A stretch of 64,000 nucleotides of DNA from a virus: positions 1 to 64,000 of IMG/VR virus record IMGVR_UViG_3300024289_000033; one strand, given 5' to 3'. This document shows, one piece after another, positions 18,111-29,200 of the stretch. Each line of letters opens with the position of its first letter. Within the stretch, counting starts at the first letter, position 1. The translations under genes were made by a program, and so were the position numbers. A model generated the notes under the pieces. The model was not told where the DNA came from, did not search any database, and saw nothing but the letters and a program-made list of their open reading frames with translations.

Positions 18111-18759
18111 TTTGAGTTACTGGATTTGAAACTGGAGGAGTAATTTCAACTTCATAAACTGCTTCTTTTGTTTCACAAGCATCAATTTCTTGAAGTTTTG
18201 CAAGTTCCCAATCATATGCTTCTTGAACTTTTGCATCAATTGCGGCAATAATAGTTTGAAGATCTGCTTTTGTCACTTCTACCCATACACCATTCGCAAA
18301 CTTAAAATTAAAAGGACCGTCACCAGAAACTACTTTTGAAGTCAGAGCAAGTCTATTTTCTCTATCAGTAGAAACAGTAACTTCAGTATCATTTACAGTA
18401 ACTTTAATTGTAGTATTTTCTCTGCGTTGCCTTTCTGGTTTTACTTGTAATTTATATACTTCTTTAATATCTTCTAGAGTTCTATCTGCTTTCCAATAAT
18501 TAAAGACTACTTCATCCTCTTTGATTTCGTGAACAGGACCATAAAGATACTCATATCTCGGATCAAATTCTGGTTGCTGATTTCTTGTAGGAAGAATTTT
18601 TACTTCATCAGTAATTGATAAAGGAACATTCTGATAGTCAGAAGAACTAACTCTAAATCTTTCAGGAAGTTCAAGTTCTTCCAGTTCGGAGTTAATCATT
18701 CTAACATTAAAACCAATGGGTCCTAATAGTAATTCTTGACCATTAACGAGTGCGTACAT
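18103..18759 (-). CDS. DUF4376-type protein, possible fibre-assembly factor
   Basis: 218 residues. The C-terminal part (VSTDRENRLALTSKVVSGDGPFNFKFANGVWVEVTKADLQTIIAAIDAKVQEAYDWE) matches the DUF4376 pattern common at the C-terminus of phage tail-fibre-associated and assembly proteins. The N-terminal part (LVNGQELLLGPIGFNVRMINSELEELELPERF) is beta-rich. It lies between two RCC1 genes, with a CATAAATA promoter upstream and an 8-nt overlap downstream. It may help fold or attach the RCC1 proteins. Confidence 0.65.
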   Translation of the reverse strand: MYALVNGQELLLGPIGFNVRMINSELEELELPERFRVSSSDYQNVPLSITDEVKILPTRNQQPEFDPRYEYLYGPVHEIKEDEVVFNYWKADRTLEDIKEVYKLQVKPERQRRENTTIKVTVNDTEVTVSTDRENRLALTSKVVSGDGPFNFKFANGVWVEVTKADLQTIIAAIDAKVQEAYDWELAKLQEIDACETKEAVYEVEITPPVSNPVTQNA

Positions 18760-18778
18760 ATCCTTATAGTTTTTCTTT

Positions 18779-18786
18779 TATTTATG
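18779..18786 (-). promoter_or_regulatory. T4-type late promoter (CATAAATA)
   Basis: Lies 20-27 nt upstream of the DUF4376-type gene, overlapping the 3-prime end of RCC1 copy 4. It could drive 18103, RCC1 copy 3 and the glycan operon as late genes. Confidence 0.55.
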
Positions 18787-19990
18787 AGATGAAGAAGGTA
18801 GGATCGGTGCCTGATGTGACTGCTGCTGTATGACAAGGTTCAGATCCACCGCTATAAGATCCCAAAGAAGTAGAAACTTGTTTCCAGTTGGTTCCTCCTG
18901 CAAATGTAGTGACTGGAGTGGATCTATCGGTTGTATTATTGGTTCCTAGTTGTGCTGAATAATTACGACCCCAAGTCCATAAGGTTCCATCAGTTTTGAT
19001 TGCTGCTGTATGCTTGTATCCACCAGAAACTTGTTTCCAATTGGTTCCTCCTGCAAATGTTGTGACTGGAATACTTCTTCGAGTTGTTGTATTGTCTCCT
19101 ATTTGTCCAGAATTATTATTACCCCAAGTCCATAAGGTTCCATCGGTTTTGATTGCTGCAGTATGATTATATCCACCGGAAACTTGTTTCCAGTTGGTTC
19201 CTCCTGCAAATGTTGTGACTGGAGTTAGTCTATCGGTTGTATCATTATTTCCTAAAGAACCAAAAAAACCAGAACCCCAAGTCCATAGGGTTCCATCGGT
19301 TTTGATTGCTGCTGTATGATTACTTCCGCCAGCAACTTGTTTCCAGTTGGTTCCTCCTGCGAATGTAGTAACCGGAGTATTTCTTTGAGTTGTTGTATTG
19401 TTTCCTAGTTGTCCAGAATTATTAACACCCCAAGTCCATAAGGTTCCATCTGTTTTGATTGCTGCTGTATGTTCTCTTCCACCAGCAACTTGTTTCCAGT
19501 TGGTTCCTCCTGCGAATGTAGTAACTGGAGTGATTCTTTGAGTTGTTGTATTGTCTCCTAGTTGTCCATAAGCATTACGACCCCAAGTCCATAGAGTTCC
19601 ATCTGTTTTGATTGCTGTTGTACAGTATACACTACCAGAAACTTGTTTCCAGTTGGTTCCTCCTGCAAATGTTGTGACCGGAGTATTCTTTTGGGTTGTA
19701 TCATTATCACCTAAAGCACCAAAAGAATTAGCACCCCAAGTCCATAGAGTTCCATCAGTCTTAATTGCTGCTGTATGATACTGAAGAGCAGAAACTTGTT
19801 TCCAGTTTGCGCCACCGGCAAGTGTTGTGACTGGAGTGGATCTATTGGTTGTTGTATTGTCTCCTAGTCGTCCAGTAGCGTTATGACCCCAAGTCCATAA
19901 GGTATCACCAACCCACTGGTCAATTAACCAACTTTCAGTTATAAAATAATTTTCTAAATCTCCTTCTGGAGATAAAAACTGATTAGGCAT
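18782..19990 (-). CDS. RCC1-repeat protein, seven blades (copy 4)
   Basis: 402 residues. The head [26 protein letters not shown] is followed by seven RCC1 repeats (HNATG, ANSFG, RNAYG, VNNSG, SGFFG, NNNSG, RNYSA at the variable site) and a tail with an extra loop ([30 protein letters not shown]). It overlaps the S74-chaperone fibre gene upstream by 8 nt, so it is co-translated with a fibre protein, the best contextual support for a virion role of the RCC1 family. Confidence 0.85.
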   Translation of the reverse strand: MPNQFLSPEGDLENYFITESWLIDQWVGDTLWTWGHNATGRLGDNTTTNRSTPVTTLAGGANWKQVSALQYHTAAIKTDGTLWTWGANSFGALGDNDTTQKNTPVTTFAGGTNWKQVSGSVYCTTAIKTDGTLWTWGRNAYGQLGDNTTTQRITPVTTFAGGTNWKQVAGGREHTAAIKTDGTLWTWGVNNSGQLGNNTTTQRNTPVTTFAGGTNWKQVAGGSNHTAAIKTDGTLWTWGSGFFGSLGNNDTTDRLTPVTTFAGGTNWKQVSGGYNHTAAIKTDGTLWTWGNNNSGQIGDNTTTRRSIPVTTFAGGTNWKQVSGGYKHTAAIKTDGTLWTWGRNYSAQLGTNNTTDRSTPVTTFAGGTNWKQVSTSLGSYSGGSEPCHTAAVTSGTDPTFFIS

Positions 19991-22900
19991 TTAACTTTCT
20001 CTCCAATTCTTCAATACGAATTTGTTGTTCTTTAATTGCTTCAATTAATACACCAACAATATTTCCATAAGAGACTGATTTCAAACCATTACTATTTGTT
20101 TCAACTACTTCTGGAAGTACTTTTTCGATATCTTGTGCGATCACACCAATTGAAGGTTTATTATTATTTATCCAATCGTAACGCACACCTTCAAGTTGTT
20201 TCACAAGTTCAACTGAATTATCTATGGATCTTATATTGGTCTTTTGAGTTTTATCAGATAATGATGTAAATTGAGTTGCTGAAAGGTTTCCTGTTGCTGG
20301 GTTGAACTGTAGTTTTGATGAAGATACATTAACACCAGACAAAGTTCCAGAAGTTGCATTTTGGAAAAGTGGATATAAAGTAGAATTAGATGAGGTATCA
20401 TCAGTAATTGAACCAGCACTCCCTGTAGTTCCCTGTGTTCCTGTGGTTCCTTGAGTACCTTGAGTACCTTGAGTACCTGTTCCAGTTGTACCTTGAGTAC
20501 CTTGAGTACCTGTTCCAGTTGTACCTTGAGTACCTTGAGTACCTGTTCCAGTTGTACCTTGAGTACCTTGAGTACCTGTTCCAGTTGTACCTTGAGTACC
20601 TTGAGTACCTGTTCCAGTTGTACCTTGAGTACCTTGAGTACCTTGAGATCCACCGCCGCCGCCGCCATCGCCAGATGGTCCTTGAATACCTTGAGAACCT
20701 GTAGTACCTTGAGTACCTGTTCCTTCAATACCTTGAATACCTTGAGTACCTGTTCCTTCAATACCTTGAATACCTTGAGTACCTGTTCCTTCAATACCTT
20801 GAATACCTTGAGTACCTGTTCCTGTGGTTCCTTGAGTTCCTTGAAGACCTAAAATTCCTTGGGTTCCTTGAGTTCCTTGAGTTCCTTGAGTTCCTTGAGT
20901 TCCTTGAGTTCCTTGAACACCTTGGATTCCTTGAGTTCCTTGAACACCTTGGATTCCTTGAGTTCCTTGAACACCTTGAATACCTTGAATACCTTGAATA
21001 CCTGCCGCGAACGGAGTAGTCCAACTTACACCAGCGCCTGTAGAAACTAAAACTGATCCTGCAGCACCTACTTGATTATAAAAATCTTTAAGTCCAGAAT
21101 CAAACTCAATTGTATTGGTGAAGGTAGAAACGCCAGAAACATTTAATTGACCGGTTCTAACACTACCAAAGGATCCAATACCAATATAATCAAGGTTTGA
21201 ACCATTGATTGTCGTAATAATACCAGTGTTTACATATCCAGTATTAATTACCGCAGTATTAATAGTACCAACACCAGTTACATTTAGATTTGTAGTGTTG
21301 ATTACATTATCAGTAAACTGTATACTACCGGCAGCAAATGTTACTCCATTTGGAACTTGTGTACTTCCAACACCAACAGCATAATTAAATAAGAATGCAT
21401 CAGTGGTTCCAGCACCCATTGTATTGCGCTTTAACCACATAATTTGTTTATAAGTATCCGGTAAGGTATTAATACCAGATGCTGACATTGAGATTAGTGG
21501 ATAACCTTCTGTTGATGCAATCGCAATACCACCGTGATTTGCAGTATCATCACTTGGTGTTATTGTCGTAGTAAATCCAAGAACAATATCTTTATCTTCT
21601 ACTCTTACTTGTGCCGCATTAATAATTGTTGATGTGCCACCAATTGATAAGTTTCCATCAATTGTTAAATTGCCATGAAAAGTTGAGTCTGCTGCATAGA
21701 CATCAAATTCAGTATTAACTGCTAAAGAACCCGTTGTAGTAACACCAGATACAATTACATTAGTTGCATTAAAATTAACAATAGTACCAATACCAGAATA
21801 ATTTAATGTAGTACCACTTAGAGTTGTTATAATACCAGTATTAATTCTACCAATATCAGCATTTACGCTACCAAAGGAACCAATACCACTATACTCTAAG
21901 TTTGATCCACTTAGAGTTGTTATAATACCAGTATTAATTCTACCAATATCAGCATTTACGCTACCAAAGGAACCAATACCACTATACTCTAAGTTTGATC
22001 CACTTAGAGTTGTTATAATACCAGTGTTTACTTGTGCAAGATCACTTGCTACAGTATTAATAGTACCAATACCAGAGGTAATTAGATTAGTTACGATACC
22101 AGTGTTTACTTGTGCAAGATCACTTGATACAGTATTAATAGTACCAATACCACTATACTCTAAGTTTGATCCACTTAGAGTTGTTATAATACCATCATCA
22201 GATTGAAATATAACGACTGTTCCAAATCCAATATAAGCATCAGTTGTAGTAACTAAACCAGTAACTGAAACTGAGTTAGCAAATAGTGCTCCAGAAACTG
22301 TCACTGATCCATCAGAACCATTTATAGTTACATGATCATTAACAAATTGAGATCCAAAAATAAAGTTAGAAGTTCCATCAACAACATCAAATCTTAGATC
22401 TCCATTTGATGTAAAGATATTTGCAGTTCCACCGGTACCAGGAGTTCCTAAAGAATTATCATAATAAATTCCAAGATGATCTTGACCAGATCCATCTACA
22501 TTGTGTCCAACAGTTAATACTGCTAATGTTGGATCAACAACTGCTAGCGATGATGTAGTAGTAAATCCAGCATAAAGATCATTCGCAGTTAAAATTCCAA
22601 CTGTTGCTACGCCAACAACTTCTATGTTATTAAAAGTTGCTTGATCTAGATTTATATCATCTGCATATAAATCACCAGTAATTTCTACATCACCTTGAAC
22701 ATATAATGCAGTTTGTCCTGTTGATACTGGTGAGCGAATATCAACAATATACGCTGGAGATGTGGTATTAAAACCAGTAAGTCCAGAATTTAATGAAGTA
22801 ATTACTGTACCACCAAGTCCGATATTAAGTTCACTGACTATAGTGCTTACGCCAAGAACACTGATGTGTGTGGCTGCAATTCCACCTATGACTTCCAAAG

Positions 22901-23015
22901 TATTCTTTGGATTTGATGTTCCCAAACCAACATTATTGGTTATTGCATCAACAACGAATATATTACCGTCTACTTCTAATCCATTACGGATAATAAAGTT
23001 CTTTTGAATACCCAT
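19983..23015 (-). CDS. Collagen-like tail fibre with C-terminal S74 chaperone
   Basis: 1010 residues. The N-terminal two thirds are beta repeats ([35 protein letters not shown]) and a module at about 470-547 shared with the protein at 3129. A collagen-like region (GIQGIQG, GTQGTTG, with a GDGGGGGG interruption) follows. The last 95 residues ([47 protein letters not shown]) are a peptidase S74 intramolecular chaperone with the Ser-Lys region in SDKTQKTNI, ending in a coiled coil. The chaperone should trimerise the fibre and then cleave itself off. Confidence 0.9.
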   Translation of the reverse strand: MGIQKNFIIRNGLEVDGNIFVVDAITNNVGLGTSNPKNTLEVIGGIAATHISVLGVSTIVSELNIGLGGTVITSLNSGLTGFNTTSPAYIVDIRSPVSTGQTALYVQGDVEITGDLYADDINLDQATFNNIEVVGVATVGILTANDLYAGFTTTSSLAVVDPTLAVLTVGHNVDGSGQDHLGIYYDNSLGTPGTGGTANIFTSNGDLRFDVVDGTSNFIFGSQFVNDHVTINGSDGSVTVSGALFANSVSVTGLVTTTDAYIGFGTVVIFQSDDGIITTLSGSNLEYSGIGTINTVSSDLAQVNTGIVTNLITSGIGTINTVASDLAQVNTGIITTLSGSNLEYSGIGSFGSVNADIGRINTGIITTLSGSNLEYSGIGSFGSVNADIGRINTGIITTLSGTTLNYSGIGTIVNFNATNVIVSGVTTTGSLAVNTEFDVYAADSTFHGNLTIDGNLSIGGTSTIINAAQVRVEDKDIVLGFTTTITPSDDTANHGGIAIASTEGYPLISMSASGINTLPDTYKQIMWLKRNTMGAGTTDAFLFNYAVGVGSTQVPNGVTFAAGSIQFTDNVINTTNLNVTGVGTINTAVINTGYVNTGIITTINGSNLDYIGIGSFGSVRTGQLNVSGVSTFTNTIEFDSGLKDFYNQVGAAGSVLVSTGAGVSWTTPFAAGIQGIQGIQGVQGTQGIQGVQGTQGIQGVQGTQGTQGTQGTQGTQGTQGILGLQGTQGTTGTGTQGIQGIEGTGTQGIQGIEGTGTQGIQGIEGTGTQGTTGSQGIQGPSGDGGGGGGSQGTQGTQGTTGTGTQGTQGTTGTGTQGTQGTTGTGTQGTQGTTGTGTQGTQGTTGTGTQGTQGTQGTTGTQGTTGSAGSITDDTSSNSTLYPLFQNATSGTLSGVNVSSSKLQFNPATGNLSATQFTSLSDKTQKTNIRSIDNSVELVKQLEGVRYDWINNNKPSIGVIAQDIEKVLPEVVETNSNGLKSVSYGNIVGVLIEAIKEQQIRIEELERKLNA
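20458..20622 (-). repeat. Five identical 33-bp tandem repeats in the fibre gene
   Basis: Five perfect copies of a 33-bp unit at 20458, 20491, 20524, 20557 and 20590 encode an 11-residue period rich in GTQGTQGTT. The identity of third bases points to recent expansion. Confidence 0.9.
20722..20820 (-). repeat. Three identical 33-bp tandem repeats in the fibre gene
   Basis: Three perfect copies at 20722, 20755 and 20788 encode [11 protein letters not shown]-type units. Shorter 9-bp GTQ units continue to about 20930. Confidence 0.9.
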
Positions 23016-23040
23016 TGGAGGAGAGCGCCTACCTTTTTTT

Positions 23041-23048
23041 TATTTAGG
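23041..23048 (-). promoter_or_regulatory. T4-type late-promoter motif (CCTAAATA)
   Basis: Lies 26-33 nt upstream of the 1010-residue fibre gene, followed on the minus strand by a run of A. Confidence 0.5.
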
Positions 23049-23052
23049 TATA

Positions 23053-26000
23053 TTAAACTCTAGTTCCACACTCATCAATTGCACCAGTACTAGAGTAAAA
23101 AGCACCAGAACCTGCAATTGCAGATTGAATTTCAGTTACAGTATTATAACTGTAATTTACATATACTTCAATCCAATAATTCATTTCTTGAGAAGTGGGA
23201 GGTCTATTGAAAGAATTTTTATACTGTTGAGCAATTCTGCTTATTAGATCGCTCCAACTAGCTCCTTTAATAGATTGTGTCCATGAAATAGAGATCCAAC
23301 CTCCTATTCCATTAGATCCGTTAGTATTTTTTCCTCCACCATTTCCACCAGAACGATAAAGTGCTCCTGCATTAGTTACCGATCCATCACTTCCATTATT
23401 AACTCCACCATTACCAGTATTATTAACATTTGTTCCATTATATGTTTGCCATGAACTGGGAGTTCCACCACCACCAGTACCTCCCAAACTTCTTCCTCCA
23501 CCATAACCACCTCTTCCTCTTAGAAGATCACTCCAAGTACCATCAGAATTTTGAGTTTGAATCGCTGAACCCTGACCAGTCATCCCAAAACTTCCCGTTC
23601 CCCCTGAAAGATTTGGAGTCCTTCCAGCATCACCACCAGGAGCACCAGCACCACCAGGACCATAGATAATTTTATATATTCTTCCGGGAGAAGTGAAAAT
23701 AGTACCAAATGCTCTACCTCCTCCTCCACCACCACCACCTAAGCGGGGATCTCCACCACCACCACCACCACCACCACCACCATTACACTCACAATTAATT
23801 GAATAAACATTATTAGGAACAGTAAAATAGGTCTCAGTTTTTGATGGAACACTATTTCCATCATAAGTCTGAGCTCCAGTAGTATTCAAAGATCTTCTCG
23901 ATTCACTGGCCAACCCATAACCAGAGGCACCAGTATAATAATAAGCATAACCCTGTCCAGCATCAGATAAAGTATAATTTATTGCTACACCAGCTGCAAC
24001 ATTTTCTACATTTGTTGTTTTTGTGCAAGATGCAACATTCACTGTAACACTCTTAGTTGCAGAATCTGCGCATCCACTATTTGAAACTGCTCTTATTGTA
24101 TAAGTTGTTGTAGATTTTAAATTATTCAAAGTAATTGATCCCGATGTAGCACTTACTCCAAAGTTAGAAACCACACTACTTGCGTTGGATGATGACCAAC
24201 TTAAGGTTACACTTCCGTTATACGCAATGCTTGTCGAACTAGCATTTAACTGAACATCAGCAGTACTATTAACCAAAACTGTTATAGAAGAAGTTGCTGT
24301 AGTATTATCAGTGCTTCTAGCAGTAATTGAAAAAGTTGTAGTTTGTTTTAAAGGTCCAACAGAAAGTGATCCTGATGTAGTTACTCCGGTGAATCCATTC
24401 GTTGTTATGCTTGCGGCTTTAGTAGTGAACCAAGTTAGTGTGCTACTTTCATTACAAGAAATTGTAGAAGGATTTGCGGTAATAGTAGCAGTAGGATCAT
24501 TAGTAGATCTAGAAGATATTGACCAATTAGAAGATGTTGTAATTGGAGATGGTATATTATTATTAGCAGTTAGAGTTACAGTTGTTGTTCTTGTTGTCGA
24601 GAAATCTGGAGCTGTCATGAAAACAGTACATGCAACTCCAGGAAGAACTGTTAAATTATTTCCAATAGTACCATTTACATTTAAATATGAACTTGTATTT
24701 GAAGTATTAACAACAACTCCACAATCACTATCATAGCTTACTGGAGTAAAAGTTACAGATTTTAATGAAGCGGGATCTGCATCTGAAACATTAGTAAATG
24801 TTGGAGCAACTAATGTACAATTTCTAACAGCACTTTGAACGATCCAGGTATCATTAATTGTTTGAGATACGATATTATTAATATCAGTATTATCAGTACC
24901 GGAAACATTAAATCTAGTTAAAACTGAACCATTTGAAGCTGGAGAAGTAGTAATTTTTAAATTAATTACATCACCATTGCGAATTTGAGCAGGATCTGCA
25001 CTAAAATCCCTTACAACAACACCTCCTCTAGTGATTCTAAATTGTCCACCATCATTATTATTTGTTAAGAATGCACTTGCAAAATCATTAGCATGAGTTG
25101 TAATTCCAGAAATAGTAATAGGATCACTAATAGTAGATATATTTCTTCCTTGTCCAGATTTATCCACAAACTGAAACTGATTTGGAATAGTGTCACTTAT
25201 AATCGGTCTTGTAGTAAGTCTAAAAGTACTAGTAACACCCACAGGAGTATTTGCGCCAGTAATTGTTAGAATTGCAGATGTATTTGTACTATAACTAGGA
25301 GAAGAATTTAATCGCAAAGTTAAAACATCACCATTATAAACAGTTGTTGGATTTGCATTAAAATCTCTAACGATAGACGATGCTCTTACAACTTTCAAAA
25401 ATCCACCAGAAACTGTCGCAGTCAATGGCACAGGAGCTGTAAAAGTATTAGTATCTGCACCAGATAATACTATTGGAACACTATCAAAAGAAGATGAGAG
25501 ACCAACATTTACATAATTTGGAAAAGAAAATTGATCGACAGTTGTATCAGATGCTCTAGTTGAAACAGAAAATGATGCGGTATAAGTTCCTACAGTAAAT
25601 GTGGTGTTATTAACTTCCGAATAATTTGTAGGTCCTGAAAGAGTTATTGCAATAGTGTCACCATTTCCAACTGTTGCAGCAACACCTGTCGGACCTCCAT
25701 TTTTACTGAAAGATCCAATACCAGAAGTAATCGATGCATTTGTAGGAACAGAAGTTTCTATTCCAGTAATTGTAATCGTATTACTAGTTCTTACAACACC
25801 CAATTCCTGATTAGAAAAACTAGTAAATGTAAATGGATCCGGAGTTAAATCTTTATTTCTTGTAGTAACTACCCAATCTTTGTTTAGTTTACCAACTTTA
25901 ACTCTAGAAAAATATGATTTAGAAAAATCTGCATCAGTTCCTTTGGTAGTTGGAATCCTAATAGAAATCGTTTGATTATTTCTAACATAAACAGGTCCAC

Positions 26001-26220
26001 TTGTAAATATTCCACTACTAACCGCAATCGATGATCCAGCACTAACAGACACTAATATTTTATTGTTAATTCCACTGATAGTCACTGGTCCAGTAGTATA
26101 TGCTATACCCGGTTCGGCATTACTCACATTAGTGAAAGAAAAATCATTAGGCAAATCATCAAGATTTCCTCTATAAGAGTATTCTGAAGAATCTCCAATT
26201 GCACCTAGAAGTGGACTCAT
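23053..26220 (-). CDS. Ig-like virion protein with glycine-rich C-terminal region
   Basis: 1055 residues. Residues 1-700 are tandem beta-sandwich segments with repeats such as ITISGI, VRDFNANPTTVYNGD and TVTLTANNNIP, ending in Ig-like repeats (SSTSIAYNGSVTLSWSSSNASS). A stretch starting NCECN and ten Gly, then GGGGGGGGRAFGTIF, forms a glycine-rich domain like those of phage adhesins. The last 60 residues (QYKNSFNRPPTSQEMNYWIEVYVNY) resemble DUF4214. It is probably a host-recognition or fibre-tip protein. Confidence 0.7.
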   Translation of the reverse strand: MSPLLGAIGDSSEYSYRGNLDDLPNDFSFTNVSNAEPGIAYTTGPVTISGINNKILVSVSAGSSIAVSSGIFTSGPVYVRNNQTISIRIPTTKGTDADFSKSYFSRVKVGKLNKDWVVTTRNKDLTPDPFTFTSFSNQELGVVRTSNTITITGIETSVPTNASITSGIGSFSKNGGPTGVAATVGNGDTIAITLSGPTNYSEVNNTTFTVGTYTASFSVSTRASDTTVDQFSFPNYVNVGLSSSFDSVPIVLSGADTNTFTAPVPLTATVSGGFLKVVRASSIVRDFNANPTTVYNGDVLTLRLNSSPSYSTNTSAILTITGANTPVGVTSTFRLTTRPIISDTIPNQFQFVDKSGQGRNISTISDPITISGITTHANDFASAFLTNNNDGGQFRITRGGVVVRDFSADPAQIRNGDVINLKITTSPASNGSVLTRFNVSGTDNTDINNIVSQTINDTWIVQSAVRNCTLVAPTFTNVSDADPASLKSVTFTPVSYDSDCGVVVNTSNTSSYLNVNGTIGNNLTVLPGVACTVFMTAPDFSTTRTTTVTLTANNNIPSPITTSSNWSISSRSTNDPTATITANPSTISCNESSTLTWFTTKAASITTNGFTGVTTSGSLSVGPLKQTTTFSITARSTDNTTATSSITVLVNSTADVQLNASSTSIAYNGSVTLSWSSSNASSVVSNFGVSATSGSITLNNLKSTTTYTIRAVSNSGCADSATKSVTVNVASCTKTTNVENVAAGVAINYTLSDAGQGYAYYYTGASGYGLASESRRSLNTTGAQTYDGNSVPSKTETYFTVPNNVYSINCECNGGGGGGGGGGDPRLGGGGGGGGRAFGTIFTSPGRIYKIIYGPGGAGAPGGDAGRTPNLSGGTGSFGMTGQGSAIQTQNSDGTWSDLLRGRGGYGGGRSLGGTGGGGTPSSWQTYNGTNVNNTGNGGVNNGSDGSVTNAGALYRSGGNGGGKNTNGSNGIGGWISISWTQSIKGASWSDLISRIAQQYKNSFNRPPTSQEMNYWIEVYVNYSYNTVTEIQSAIAGSGAFYSSTGAIDECGTRV

Positions 26221-26232
26221 TTACTGCTCTCC

Positions 26233-29200
26233 TCAGCTATATTGTGATTGAGAATATAAAACTGTATAAGTATTGTTCGCGGTCTTAATAATTACATAAG
26301 TATAAACATCAATTCCATTTGCATTACCTGAAGTAATTATATTTCCACCATAATATTTTGGTGCTTGGTTAATACCATCAATTTGAACTGTAGCATTATA
26401 ATATGGAGTAGCACCCTGAGTTGTTATAATAGCAACAGTAGTTGATTCACCTACCGAAAGGAAACTATTCAAAGTTTGAGTCGAATTGCCACGGAAATTA
26501 ATAGTCCAATTACCTTGAGCTTCTGAAGTAAAATAGTAAACATTATTATCACCCAAATCAATATTCTGAACTGTTGTTGTAGTCAAAATACCAGAGGTAA
26601 TTGTCGCAGTTTCAATGATTTCAAAAACTCTTAAAGTTCCATTGATTGAAGTGCTTCCTTCAACATAAAGTCCAAATCCAGATTTTGCACTTGTTGTTCC
26701 AATACCAATTGGAGTTGATGTATGAACTCCGACTGCATCCGTTCTCCAAATATCGGAAACATTATAGAGACCAGAACCATCACCACTAAATGAACCAATG
26801 AAAGAATTTGAATTGATTTGATTAACCGTAAGATTTATACTTGTAGTAGAAGTGCTGACAGGGCCAAATCTTCTCCAGTTATTATCGGAGGTATAAACCC
26901 ATCCCAGAGTTCCACCACTTTCAGGAGTTGCTTGGAAAACAACATCTCCAGGGTTTCCTGCATTAGATGGAGTTGCAATTCCTACAGTATATTTTCTAGA
27001 AATAGTTGCATCACCTTGAATAAAGACCGAACTTGCCTCTAAACCTTTAGGTGAGGTAGAGGTTAGTTTGTTTGTGAAAACAACTGGTCCATCAAATTTA
27101 GAAATAATTTTATTATCAGCACCACCTTCAACACGAATTGCATTACTAAAGTTACCCTCAACTGGAGTGATTACATTAAGAGATGGTTGATTAGAAATAT
27201 CTTCCCCAGTTATTGTTTGAATTGGAGTATCAAAGATTTCTTCCTGTCCAGTGATTGTACTTAACTTCTTATTACCAGAGTATGAAATACCCTTGTCATT
27301 CATTCCAGTGAAGAAGTTGATGCCACCTTCAGACTTAAATGATTGTGAAATCAATTCTTCCTGTGGCGAAATCTGACGATCCTGACGATCTGGGAATGCA
27401 GTTGAATAGTTACCAGGACCATAACCAACATATTCAAAAGTATGTCCAGAAGCACGAATGATAGAGTGTCTTCTGAATTCAATTGGAGTTGGTTTAATTC
27501 TTCTGACCACAGATCCCGCAGTGTGAGATCCACTTAAAGTTCCAAGAACACCTCTGTATACTGAAACAGTATCACTAGTAACAGTCGATTTAATTCTTAC
27601 GATTTCATCATTAATTTCAAGATAATCACCAATGTTTAAATCCAATCCAGTTACTGGAATTGTAATTGTACCTACAGTAGGTCCTGTAATAGAGGCAGAA
27701 AGGGTCGTTGTTACTCTATCATACTTAGTAACTAAACGGCCACCAAGATTTTCATCGTTTGGAGTAACTGTACCAGCATTTGATGCGATACCACGACGAT
27801 AAAGATAAATTGATCCAGATCCAACTGGAGATGTGGTTCCGACGCCAATATTAATTGCAAATGAAGTTAAACTATTAATCTGCTTAACTGTAAAAGATCC
27901 ATTATAAAGAGAATTGTCAGCTCCACCTAAAGATATTACATTATTAACCAATAATCCATGATTATTTGAGGTTGTTACAATTCCAATTCCAGTAGAAGCA
28001 TTATATGTTAATGAAGAAACTCCTATGGCTTTACCAGTAATAGAAGCAGATGAATTTCCGAGGATTAATTGATTTAATCCAGATTCAGCAGTAGGAGATA
28101 TTGGAGAAATAGGAGTAACTTCTACTTGTTTAGAATTTCCTTGTACAACACCAGAAACTCTATAAAGAGAATTATAAGACTTATAACCAACAGAGGTTAT
28201 TCCACTGATTTTAATAATTTCATCAACACTGTTATAAATTGAAGTTACACTTACAATACCAGCAGTGTGACCAGAAATAGTAGGAACTCCGGATACCGCA
28301 AGTGTATTTCCAACTCCAAATGCACTACCACCATCTATTATCTTAATATCAGTAATAGTACCACTATCAACTTTAATTCTAGCAGTAGCATTTTTACCAG
28401 TACCAGACTCTCCTATCAATGTTGCATTATAAAAATATTCCGTGCCTATACCAGTACCATAACCAGAACCACCAGAAATAATACTTAAATTGGTTGCTCT
28501 ATTCAATCCATGATCAACTGAAGTAAAGATAGTATGAGATGTACCCACAGAATCAGAAATAATATTTGTAATACCAACGCCAATATTAAAATCCTTTATT
28601 ACCTTTTGTATTGTTTCTTTTGTAATACTGTTTTGAGGATCATCAATAACTACTTGACCTATTGGATCAGGTAAAGCATACGAAACAGAAGGATCTGGAT
28701 CAGAAGATGGGTTGTCCCTATTAAGTTGAGGATATAAATTAGTTACTGGTTGAAGTAATTTAAGATCAGTAAATGGCGTTACACTTGGGGAGTTAGAAGA
28801 ATTAATAAGAGTTAAATGATATACACCATCTTGATCATTTTTAATATACTTTTTAATTTCTTGAGTTCTATAAATCAAATAAGTATCTTTATATTTTTTT
28901 CTTTGGAAATATGGTAATGAAGTATTGCGAATTGATGTATTATTAGTAAATGTACCTGGATTATCTCCTAAGGCATATCTAAAATGTTTAGAGCTGCTAA
29001 TACCTGTTACAGTAAATGTACCATTAAAAGCAGAATTTGCAGCTCCTGCTAAGTTACCTGTACTAGTAACATTTAAAATTTTAACTTGAGATCCTACAGA
29101 AAGATCGTGAGGAAGTTCTGTGATGACATCAGCAAAATTTTCTTGCCAAGAAGCATTTGCTATAAATCTATTATTTCTTAAATTTGTTACATTTGAAAGA

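Noticed and set aside
10231-19990. CRISPR array or diversity-generating retroelement
   Set aside because: Repeats of about 150 bp are coding RCC1 blades without spacers; no reverse transcriptase or template repeat is present in the window.
20231-21050. Several low-complexity frames on both strands (Leu-, Ser- or Arg-rich)
   Set aside because: They are alternate frames of the Gly-X-Y repeat in the 1010-residue fibre gene.
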